Source of the DNA: Asparagopsis taxiformis | Taxonomy: Eukaryota > Rhodophyta > Florideophyceae > Bonnemaisoniales > Bonnemaisoniaceae | NCBI GenBank assembly: GCA_030407315.1 | Contig: JALQPE010002730.1 | Coordinates: 1-64,000 of the forward strand | Direction: 5' to 3' | Length of the DNA: 64,000 bases | Notes under the pieces: generated by a model | The model's database searches: none | Told to the model about the DNA's origin: nothing | Seen by the model: only the letters and a program-made list of their open reading frames with translations | Program-made: the position numbers and the translations under genes | Shown: piece after piece, positions 43,101-53,141 of the stretch | Layout of the letters: each line of letters begins with the position of its first letter | How positions within the stretch are numbered: position 1 is the first letter of the stretch

Positions 43101-46100
43101 ATTAAAATGAAGGCAGAGCTGCTAGTTTCGTAACATATCTCGGTTCCAACTCGTGCTGAAGGGCAATACGCGTGTCGAGAGTCGTCCACGTGTCTGCACC
43201 CTGTTTGCGGAGATTGAACATTCTATATTTCTATTGGATGTATTCGGGTAGTAAGAAGTCGATGTATCATGCGGAAAGTACACCGGGACTATGGTTCGTG
43301 TACACTGCCTCACGGTGTATGGTACCCAGTGTATCGTATAACACACTTGCGCAAATTTCATCCAGTAGTGTACTCATCTAATTTGAACTGTTGCACTCGG
43401 GTGGATGAAAGGCTTGATTCGACGCAGCACTAATTGGTTTCCACCTCCCGACAACACTGCCAACAAGCGAGATTAGGTCTTCCCGTTCCAAAGTCGCGTT
43501 CCGATGGTTGCAAATGTGACGCTGGTGTTATCGATCATGCCAAATCCGCTCCAATCGCCGCCGAAAAATCACGACATGTTGCGCTCGAAATCTGCGTCTG
43601 CAGGCAATCACGACAGCATCCATCACCCGATCGAGTCGAACTTCCCTTCTACTGCCTAGTAGCAACGGCTCCAGATCCCGCATGTTAACTATATTGTCTC
43701 GTGCTTTTTCCGGAGCCCTGGAATGGGGGCGATTGTTCATCGTGTGACTGCGCGCGCGTATTGACACATTGTTTGCAATTGTGGTAGGCGTTCAGCTCGC
43801 GTGTCCGACACAACCTGTGAGCGGGTAGCCGTGGTAATTGTATGAGATGCTGTGCAGAAGCTAGAACTTTGATCTCTCCGTGCGTCGTCCACGACCTGTG
43901 TTGCCTTCATCTTCTGCGATATTCCAATTCCACTATCGATTCTTTCTGGACTTCAAGTCGCACCCATTTCCACAATCCATATTCTATTCGCTCTTCCTGA
44001 ACTTTCGATGTCAAACTGTTTCGCAACATTATTATTCCGCTAGCATGAATATCCCTCGTAACCCGCAGCTGCTCAATCTAAGCATACCTACTCATACGCA
44101 GATCCACTTCCCCATAATCCTAAATCATCCAAACATATGTTGTAGCACGGCATCATTCGCTAAATGCTCAGTTGCTCTATTCCACTTCCCAAATTTTAAA
44201 TCACCTCGCACTCCATTGACAGACGCCCCTCTCCAATCGCCAGTTCTCTTGCCATCTACCACTTCGTAGTTGATTATTCTTTCTCTATCGCACCGCATTA
44301 CACGCTATAGGATCGAAACATCTTTCCGCACCAATCCATCTGCCACAACTCGCTACTATTTCAGACATAATACGTCGCAGTGGTGTGCATGAGTTGCGCA
44401 GGACAACTCACCCGTATCATCTGGCATTTCGACGGTTTCTCTACCTTCTCCTCCGAGGATTGGACTGATGCTACCCGCCAGCACCCGGAGACGGATTGAT
44501 GACGCGCATTCTCACCACATCTAATCCGCATCGTGCGCCCCAAGTTGCAAGACCCCCATCGGCGATAAATGCATATTTGTGCCATTCACCATTGCCGCTT
44601 TGGGGTTGGAATGTCTACATCGTTGTAATGCTCAACTACAGTCGAAGCGCATTCCAATAGAAATTGTTGAAATTATAAATTCCCATCCGCATTTCGAGCT
44701 CTACACATCGACATGGTAAATGCCGCTTGACCAACTCGAACGTTGCGCACGATCGCAGTCAAACCACAACCGATTCATGCCAACATGTCGCACTCGATAC
44801 CTTGTTGCGCATTGCAAAGTCAACAGTCGATCGCGATGCGGCCAAGCAGCTGATCTGTTCTGAAACGCAATTCATCGCTGCGCATTGCATACATCCCGCA
44901 CAGTGTCGCGACAGCTTAGTTGTATCGCTGTATAGCTTCAATGGATGCTTGAATAGATGGCGATGTGCATAGTGAGAGATCGTTTCCGTCCGTTCATGGT
45001 GTTCTGCGTAGGCGTGACGTGCACAGTGAGGCAGCTGAAGCGGCGTTTGTACAGGATGAATGGCATGAGATAGTGCTTGCAGTTGCGAGGTAGATCCAGT
45101 TTATTTTGGCAACCATCCCTCTTGTACGTTGCACATGAACGAACGCAGTGAGTGGATGGGCAGCGTACATCCCATCTCGCAAACATTGCTAGGGATTGTA
45201 GGAAGAATGCATTGAGCGTGTCCACGGTTTGGGGACGGGTTGTGAGTAGCAGATATTGAACTGAGTATCGGGCGATGATGGAGCACGCCAATGCACCTGA
45301 TCAGTTGGGTAGGCGATTGTGTTCTACCGCAATGGAACATTGGATCAATGGAGTTGAATGGAAGAGGTGGAACAGCGAGGGTGGAAGCGATGGAGATGAG
45401 GTTCTAGAGAGTTGGGGAGGATTGATGTCGGAGATGAAACTGCCAGGTAGCCTGTACGTACTCATGGTAAAGGAAGCATGGAACTGGAGTGTTGTACAGG
45501 TTTAGGACACACTGAAACCCATGACCAATTATAGACTACCCGTGCCACTATAGCTTTCATCATTAAGCACGGTCATGGATAGCACCTCAGTACCATGTTG
45601 CGTAGTACGTGGATGAGGTAGTAGGAAGGATACTTGTGTTAAAACAGTGTTGATTAACTATTCGTTGTCGAGGAACGGCGATGAATGTCTTACAACTGTG
45701 CTGTTGAATCCATACCAACCAGCGCTGAGAACGAAAGAACAAGCGCATGTGGAACTAGTTCGCGAGCGGATGTGTCCAACGATACGTTGATGGAACGTAG
45801 TGCGCAGCGTGGAATGGACGATGCACCTCCAAAATCTGACAAACGCATGTATCGGCACAATGACGCTGACCGACACACATAACAATTCTGGTCATGTGAC
45901 GCAGTCGCACCAAACGCTTTACCTTTTCATTGCACATACCACATGTTGCTGTGGACGCGCCTCGACGGGCAGGTGGATGCGCACAACTGGCGCGTGTGCG
46001 CCCGCATCACAATTCTACTATCAACATGCCCAACTGTCACACACGAGGACTCCCCGAGCCTCCGTCCATCGCCACAACGTTGCGGCGCACACATCAATTG

Positions 46101-47005
46101 CACCCAACACCTCCACGGGTCACATTATCGGAAAGTACGTCCAGTCGAGTGAAGCGTCGTGTGTGTTGTGGAACGATTTGATACTCTCCTGCCATTCCAT
46201 AGTCCATGGAGGGCACTGAATGTCTTGCTGATGTCTCTAAATTTCTGATGCTCATTTTTCTCATTTTCACACTCTCCCACAGCCACGTCAACTCCCAGTC
46301 GCGCTGCCCGCCGACATACACTTTTCTTCATCTCGATCATCGCGCTGACCGCTCTCGACTTTCACCTCCGTTCACCACCGCGCATCTACCATGTTTCGAC
46401 AGAGTCCACCCCATTTCCCATCTAAGCGTCATCCCGAGTGAACATCCATCCTCCGCCGACATCCCAATCACCCCATCACCGCCAGTTGTCTTTCGCCAGC
46501 AGCCCATACATCTCGCTTGGCATTTCTCCACAAACTCGTTTGTGCCACTTCATTTCTAGCTGCTGATTGCTTTACACGTCGATTATATCATTGCGCCCAG
46601 TGTAGTAATGGTTACCGAGTCGAGCGCACATCGGTTTGACTGAGTTGTCTCGACCCTTGCAGCTGCCGTTTTCGAAGATGTCTGCTGTAGCCCGCGCGTT
46701 GCCCAGTGTGTATGAACAGCGAAACGCTGCGAGATGCGCTGTATAGACTGCCTCCACTTTTCCAGCCTCCGTGCGAAATCACGAAATGCACAACGAAAAG
46801 GTTGCGCATTATTTTTGCAAGTCGAAATCCGCTTATCATCCCGTCGTGCACTTCTCACTCCATTTCGAAATATATTGTCTGTGTCGCCCACCGCCATCAT
46901 CACAGCTCGTCCGTTTCAGTTGCAGACCAATAAACTCCAACACCACGACTCCTACCTACACCTTTAGTCACCCAGTTTCAATCTCATCATCTTTTTATCA
47001 CCATT
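43101..47005. repeat. NLR-flanking module, copy 3 (5' of D, 3' of E)
   Basis: Duplicated at about 56480-59625. The 43850-44740 part is nearly identical to 57245-58110. It contains a 129-codon frame (43880-44269) that is also 129 codons at 57276-57665, but both begin with GTG, so coding is doubtful. The 44727-44972 frame is the third copy of the conserved approximately 57-codon stretch. The last 0.7 kb is the common 3' flank of D, E and F. A segment of about 0.7 kb near 45010-45720 is missing from the other copy. Confidence 0.7.
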
Positions 47006-48508
47006 CTACCGTGCACTACTAGGACCTGCAGGCCGCCCACTATCCTGACGATTCTTCGCTTCCACAACAGCGTCTCGGATCTTCTCGGCAAATTGCATTT
47101 GCCCCGCCTTCTCCTCTTCACTTTCTCCATTCGTCACTTTCGCCTCGTTCTCGATACCTGTCACTCCCCTCAGCGACTGTAGAACTTGCAATACATCACG
47201 TAATTCATATTCCCGCTCACTCACCATTCGCTCCAGAAACCCTTCAGCCACAAACACATTCTCTCCCTCGTCGTTCTTGACCCCAAACAGCGATTTTTCG
47301 TCTCGGCACTGTTCCAGTGTCAATCGGTAGAACACCGGAATAATGATTATCTCTCTCTCCCCGCCGCCACGGAATCGCTCCAAGAAGCACATCAGCTCTT
47401 TCAGCGTCCATTTCCGCGCAGCATACTCTGGCGACAGTATCACAACTGCGATCTTCGCTGTTCGCATCGCCTTGATCATCTTTTCGGGTGCATTCTCCCC
47501 GGGCCGCAGCTCTGCCCGGTCCAGAAATACCTTGAAACCGAGAGCGACGAGTAGGTTGTACAACAGCAATGCGATGGTGAACTTGTCGGGGCCGGCGTGG
47601 CTTATGAAGACGTCGTATACTTCGTCGGCTTCGGAATCTGTGATTGTGTCCTGTGATGGGGTTGGATATGGGTGAGGTTGGGGAAGGAGGGGTAAAGCAG
47701 GTGGATTGCGTGGCGGGAGTTTGGTGTTGTCAGTGATTAGATCGATATAACACATACCCCTGTGCCATGTTGAAAAGAGTAATCGAGATGAATTGGCAAC
47801 GTAATGGGCTCCATGCACAACATTCTCCATGGTGGCTATAGTGAAAGCCGATTGGCCGTGTTCGTACTTGACATTTGGTGGAAAACGGAAGAGCGATCGA
47901 TCAAACTGCGGATTGCAGACCAAGCGAGGGGTTGCTGTGCTACCCGTTGCAGTACTATCGGCGTCCAGATGTGTTTCGCCCATGGGTTCTCCTGACGATA
48001 CGTTCCAAGACACAGACTTTTTCTCGACATTTGTATCATTTTCGTCAAGTGGGTTTGGGTTTGCGGCTGCGAAAGCTGAAATCACACTGCCGTCTGAACT
48101 GAACGACAGTGGCCCAACATTCTTGTTCAGTTCTTCAACTCGTGCCCTACTACTTGAGTCTCCGGAATTCGATGCGTTATCCTGTTCATCGCGTGTCAAC
48201 GATAACGCCCATTGCTCAAGATCAGAGAGCGAGTGCAAAACTTTTCCATTCCGCGCGTCAACGATGTGAACAACACAACTACCATCAATAGAATAGGCGA
48301 CGAATCGCTGGTTGTTTGATATGGCCAGTGATTCTGGCGGATACGAACGATCATAAGCGGGTATTTCAAAACTAGAAATGACGCGATCGTTGCGCTGCGA
48401 CACGTCACACACGTTGCGTATCTCCATCCGTTTCGACTTGGAATTGCACGTCACCATTGTTGTCCCATTCTCAGAAACTCCAAATTTCGACACGCCCGGA
48501 AGAAATGC
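47006..48508 (-). pseudogene. NLR gene E, 3' part: last WD40 units and TIR
   Basis: Continuation of gene E beyond the transposon. From FGVSENGTTMV the frame runs through the final WD40 units to an intact TIR (VYDVFISHAGPDKF, about 290 codons after the ATG at 48493). It keeps DRAELRPGENAPE, WTLKELM with the putative catalytic Glu, IIIPVFYRLT, and the tail AGPSSAR. The ATG at 48493 is internal to the ancestral frame and probably not a natural start. All parts needed for an active TIR are present, but it is separated from NB-ARC by 4.4 kb. Nearest relative: gene F, then D. Confidence 0.9.
48500..48508. repeat. Target-site duplication of the MULE, left copy
   Basis: AAGAAATGC, repeated at 52940-52948. 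Gene F carries one uninterrupted copy at the equivalent point (about 61117-61125), which marks the ancestral site. Confidence 0.92.
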
Positions 48509-49295
48509 ACTAGAACTTAAACACCCGGCTTAGAGAAGGAATTGATGGAAGCCTTGTCATATGTTGTGGCGAGGGGTGGTCACGGTTGTCCACATCGTAG
48601 GTAACGCGACTTGGTCGAGATTGGGAAATCCGAATAAATCCAGCTCCGCCCAATTCCGGATTTACCGCCGCCGCCGGTGGGTACTGTAATGATAGCTGTA
48701 ATTAAATGACGACATGCAATGAACTTCACGTGACTGAGCTGCCTCGTACGCACCGGTGCATATTCCCTATCCCCGGAACGACCGGTGTTGCGCCTGCGCC
48801 GCTCCAGTGGCATACCCATGGCAACAAATACCACCAAACAGCTTTGAGTTCCTTCGTTCACTGCGCATCGGCGTGCTCAAAACCACACTGACAGCCCTGC
48901 TTCAACGACCGGCATTGTGCCTGCGCCGCTCCAGCAGCATACCCACCACCGAAAAGCTTTGAGTTACTGCGTTCGCTGCGCACCGAGACGCACAAACACA
49001 ACCACACTGACAGTCCTGCTTCTACATTCATGCAAACTGCTGCAGATACGCTGGAGCTGATCACACTGATGCTCAATTCCGTGAACGCCACTTCACAAAT
49101 ACGCACACGGCTTCCCTGCTCCTACATTCCGAAACGAAAGCTTCCGCACTTTTCTTTGTGCTCTTCAATTGGATAACAAGCACTGCGCAAACGTCCAAAC
49201 TGTCCTCCCTGCTGTTGCCCACGCTGCACACTACCGCCCGCACATTGATAATCGTATTGATCTTTGTTTATGGAACGGCCACATGATCCACACAC
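48509..49295. repeat. MULE left terminal inverted repeat
   Basis: 787 bp; pairs with 52153-52939. Weaker similarity continues to about 49306. Confidence 0.9.
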
Positions 49296-49569
49296 TGACA
49301 TTGCTGGTTATGGATCAAGGAAGATAGAATGTTGTTGGATTCAATACATTTCAGATGTGCTTGAAGCCGTCGGTTCCAGGTACTGGTATTGAATGATAGA
49401 GAAGCGGAATTTAGGTTGATTCATTGGTTTGGAAAGGGTAACAGGCCCTGATATGGAATGAATAGACGAAGGAAACAATTCCGCGATGTGCTGATCCGGT
49501 TATTGTGTCATGCCATGCCATTGCATAGCATGGGTGGATAGCGAACAGAGAGGGAACTTTAATGGTTTA

Positions 49570-52134
49570 TTAGGGAAGATTGAGGACATCCTCGTTTTCC
49601 CATGTCCGTGGTGCACCACGTGCATTAAGATTTCTTGACACTCTATCATGGTACGTTCTGTAGCGCTGCAAAACACGGAAAAGATGGTCAATTTGGCGGC
49701 TTCCAGACTCATTTTCTGATAAATCACGGACGTGTTTGATGCCCCAAGCGAAAAGATCTTGTAACTTTCTAGCTGTATCGGTGGGCTGTAGCTCTTCCGT
49801 ATCGCGTGATCTAGAAACAATTATACCTGGTACAGCATGCGCAGCATGAACAGATGTAGTTGCGGATGTACCAATTTGGGCTGTTTCAATTGAATTTTCT
49901 TCACCCGTATGCAGTGAATTCTGCTTTTCTTCACCTAGAATTGTCGCTCTATACCTGTTCTCAACCCTTTTAAAACTGAGAAACGGAGGAGATCTACTTC
50001 GTACGACATCACGGTAGTTCGGACAGGTCATTCCGGAAGTCAAGTGCTTGCACAGAAAAAATCGGCTATGTAGAAAACCTTCACATGTACATGTCCATCG
50101 CAGTCTGTTAGTAATGTGATTTTTTGTGAGGGGAATCGAACATAGACGATTCCATTCACTGACAAAGTGCCTCCACCATACAGGCTTCTTAATACCCGAA
50201 CAGAGAAGCTCAAAGTCAGCGGAGAATCGGGGGAGAACCACTACGGATAGAATGTAAACTAAAAAGTCACATTTTGGCCGATTGTAGGGTAACAAATATA
50301 CGCGTTTCAACCTTGACCAATGCGCTTCCACCATCATTTTGGTCCGGGCAATTGGGATAACTTGATTGTGTCGCCTTCCCCACAATTTGAAAACGTCATC
50401 CGAATACCAATTGCATAGTAAATATGAAATCATCCCAAAATCATCACTTCCTTCCCACAATCTAGCTATCTCAATTCTTGCGTCTGCAAGACCTGACTGA
50501 ATACGTAACTCAGGTTGAAAAGAAGAATGCATGTTGTAGTGTCTAGTGACTAGTTGCAGTATCCTCATCTCCTTTTCCCTCAGTTCCCTATGGCCATCTC
50601 TACAGATAGCATTGATTTTCCGCCGTATTGCTTGCTTCATGTGCCACAAACATATCGATGGCAGAAGTTCGAAAGCTGTTTTGATAGCACCGATCTGCCC
50701 CAAATCTTTGTCTGTAAAGAAAAATGATGGGCGCAGATCGGGGATTGTAGATCGCACAGCAGCGAGGAATTGAGTGATAGATTGTAGCCTGGTCCGGTTG
50801 CATTCGATACTTCCTGCCTCTAACAAGAGGTAAGCGATCGGGAACCCAACGCCCAGAACTGAACCGATCACTGCAAACAACTCTAATTTTGTAGAGTTAG
50901 TCTTGTATGTTGAATCAATAAACGCCTCGATTATGTTCCATTTCTCGCATATCTCTTTTCCAATCGACGTTACCATCCCAAGTGCGAAAGGAGAAGTTAA
51001 TTGCAAAACCAATTCCAAATTTTCAGCACCAGATACAAACGCTAGAGCAGATTCCTTAGGATCTGCACTGGTACGAAATTGAGAGGCTACTGTCTCGCTC
51101 CAGACATTATATATGTTCATGTATGCGAAGGGAGTGCCAAACATATTTCTAATCCGAACAGATATTTGGAACGGAGACAAACCCAAATTGGTCAGATCCC
51201 TGATGGCTTTCCGGACATTTTCTGTCATTGCAATGACTTTCTGAGGGCTTTCATGGCAAAGCCCATGTGTAACTGTAACTTTTAAGCGCCTCTGCTTTCC
51301 ATAGCATACATTTACAGAGCCCTCACAGCCATACTCTTTCTTAGAAGTCCTTCTCCTCTTTTTGCCTTCCCGGTCACTCGCATACTGACTCTTACGTCTG
51401 TTTTGCAGCTGGCTGCATATCCAACGCGTCGATGTGCATTTCATCTTGTTAGCAATGTAGCTATATCCGTCAGCACCTTTCAAAAGTGCAATTAATCCCG
51501 TCTCCACTTCTCTGCGCTCTTCCTCCGAGCTAAAATCAGCTACCATTCCAAGCACAGAGCGAGATCTCCAGCTGTAGTAAACACACTCTATTGGCCATCG
51601 CAGATTCCTAGCTGCAGCATGATTGTAACTATGCCATGCTGCAATCGCCTCTCCTCCAGTTCTACAATCATCCAAATCCCCACAAAAGTATATTTTTTGG
51701 GGTATTTCATCAACAATACATGTCCTCCTGCATTCATTGCAATGTGCACTGATTGAGAGCTCATTGGTTACAAACTGGATGCTCTGCTTACGTTTCAAGC
51801 ACTTTGAGCATTTACAACAGAACAAGCTTCTTGCTTCCGTCACTGCTACACTTTTGTCAACAACAAAAGCCTTTAATGACCAAAAAACATTCTCATCTAC
51901 AACGTATTCTTCAGAAGAGAATAGCTCTTCGATGCTGGACTCCACCGACTCCAATGGTAATGCATAGGCTTCAGAAAAATAGAAAGCAACATCTTCAACA
52001 GTTGGAAACTCATTACCGAATGCGTCATGATATATTTCTTTTGCGTTGTCAAATGTGTTGGAGAGTATTTCATTGTCTCCCTCGAAATTGCTCTCTTCAA
52101 TTGCCATTTTGCTGTCTATACCTCCTATTACCAA
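49570..52134 (-). CDS. MULE transposase
   Basis: 854 residues. An N-terminal cysteine-rich part (CCKCSKCLKRKQ and CNECRRTC, about 100-140) looks like a zinc-binding DNA-recognition module. A basic segment (KKRRRTSKKEYGC) follows. The MULE-type DDE core has FIDSTYKTN (first Asp, about 405), SFFFTDKDLGQI (second Asp, about 472) and CLWHMKQAIRRK. A SWIM zinc finger (CTCEGFLHSRFFLCKH, about 683-698) follows, as in Mutator transposases. The frame is uninterrupted, so the element may be autonomous. The ATG lies about 20 bp inside the right terminal repeat, so transcription probably starts within the repeat. Confidence 0.92.
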   Translation of the reverse strand: MVIGGIDSKMAIEESNFEGDNEILSNTFDNAKEIYHDAFGNEFPTVEDVAFYFSEAYALPLESVESSIEELFSSEEYVVDENVFWSLKAFVVDKSVAVTEARSLFCCKCSKCLKRKQSIQFVTNELSISAHCNECRRTCIVDEIPQKIYFCGDLDDCRTGGEAIAAWHSYNHAAARNLRWPIECVYYSWRSRSVLGMVADFSSEEERREVETGLIALLKGADGYSYIANKMKCTSTRWICSQLQNRRKSQYASDREGKKRRRTSKKEYGCEGSVNVCYGKQRRLKVTVTHGLCHESPQKVIAMTENVRKAIRDLTNLGLSPFQISVRIRNMFGTPFAYMNIYNVWSETVASQFRTSADPKESALAFVSGAENLELVLQLTSPFALGMVTSIGKEICEKWNIIEAFIDSTYKTNSTKLELFAVIGSVLGVGFPIAYLLLEAGSIECNRTRLQSITQFLAAVRSTIPDLRPSFFFTDKDLGQIGAIKTAFELLPSICLWHMKQAIRRKINAICRDGHRELREKEMRILQLVTRHYNMHSSFQPELRIQSGLADARIEIARLWEGSDDFGMISYLLCNWYSDDVFKLWGRRHNQVIPIARTKMMVEAHWSRLKRVYLLPYNRPKCDFLVYILSVVVLPRFSADFELLCSGIKKPVWWRHFVSEWNRLCSIPLTKNHITNRLRWTCTCEGFLHSRFFLCKHLTSGMTCPNYRDVVRSRSPPFLSFKRVENRYRATILGEEKQNSLHTGEENSIETAQIGTSATTSVHAAHAVPGIIVSRSRDTEELQPTDTARKLQDLFAWGIKHVRDLSENESGSRQIDHLFRVLQRYRTYHDRVSRNLNARGAPRTWENEDVLNLP

Positions 52135-52152
52135 TGTACTGCAGCAATATCG

Positions 52153-52939
52153 GTGTGTGGATCATGTGGCCGTTCCATAAACAAAGATCAATACGATTAT
52201 CAATGTGCGGGCGGTAGTGTGCAGCGTGGGCAACAGCAGGGAGGACAGTTTGGACGTTTGCGCAGTGCTTGTTATCCAATTGAAGAGCACAAAGAAAAGT
52301 GCGGAAGCTTTCGTTTCGGAATGTAGGAGCAGGGAAGCCGTGTGCGTATTTGTGAAGTGGCGTTCACGGAATTGAGCATCAGTGTGATCAGCTCCAGCGT
52401 ATCTGCAGCAGTTTGCATGAATGTAGAAGCAGGACTGTCAGTGTGGTTGTGTTTGTGCGTCTCGGTGCGCAGCGAACGCAGTAACTCAAAGCTTTTCGGT
52501 GGTGGGTATGCTGCTGGAGCGGCGCAGGCACAATGCCGGTCGTTGAAGCAGGGCTGTCAGTGTGGTTTTGAGCACGCCGATGCGCAGTGAACGAAGGAAC
52601 TCAAAGCTGTTTGGTGGTATTTGTTGCCATGGGTATGCCACTGGAGCGGCGCAGGCGCAACACCGGTCGTTCCGGGGATAGGGAATATGCACCGGTGCGT
52701 ACGAGGCAGCTCAGTCACGTGAAGTTCATTGCATGTCGTCATTTAATTACAGCTATCATTACAGTACCCACCGGCGGCGGCGGTAAATCCGGAATTGGGC
52801 GGAGCTGGATTTATTCGGATTTCCCAATCTCGACCAAGTCGCGTTACCTACGATGTGGACAACCGTGACCACCCCTCGCCACAACATATGACAAGGCTTC
52901 CATCAATTCCTTCTCTAAGCCGGGTGTTTAAGTTCTAGT
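52153..52939. repeat. MULE right terminal inverted repeat
   Basis: 787 bp, inverted copy of 48509-49295; likely carries the transposase promoter. Confidence 0.9.
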
Positions 52940-52948
52940 AAGAAATGC
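52940..52948. repeat. Target-site duplication of the MULE, right copy
   Basis: AAGAAATGC, identical to 48500-48508. Confidence 0.92.
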
Positions 52949-52955
52949 ACCGACC

Positions 52956-53141
52956 GAATCGTCGCTGTAGACGACTGGTCGCGAATTCCAGACTTGTATT
53001 TGACGACCACCCAACATGAACAATTCCGGGCCGTCTCCCAGACCGAACGAATCGTCGCTGTAGACGACTTGTCGCGTATCCCAAACTTGTATTCGACTAC
53101 CACTCATTATGAATAGTTCCGGGCCGTCTCGCAGACCGAAC
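52956..53141 (-). repeat. 93-bp in-frame tandem duplication in the WD40 region of E
   Basis: GAATCGTCGCTGTAGACGAC recurs at 52956 and 53049. Each unit encodes about 31 residues (VYSDDSFGLGDGPELF...VW..R). D and F have a single unit. Confidence 0.85.

Larger units (their letters stand above)
48509..52939 (-). mobile_element. Mutator-like element (MULE), 4431 bp, inserted in gene E
   Basis: Complete element with long terminal inverted repeats (48509-49295 and 52153-52939, 787 bp each, ends ACTAGAACTTAAACACCCGG), a 9-bp target duplication and one long transposase gene. The arms appear almost identical: open frames of 93, 82, 68 and 61 codons read the same in both. With the intact gene this points to a recent insertion. 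A 9-bp duplication and long inverted repeats are typical of MULEs. It interrupts the WD40 coding sequence of gene E. Confidence 0.93.

Noticed and set aside
48580..49106. Small conserved proteins of 93 and 82 codons present twice
   Set aside because: They are identical only because they lie in the two MULE terminal inverted repeats.
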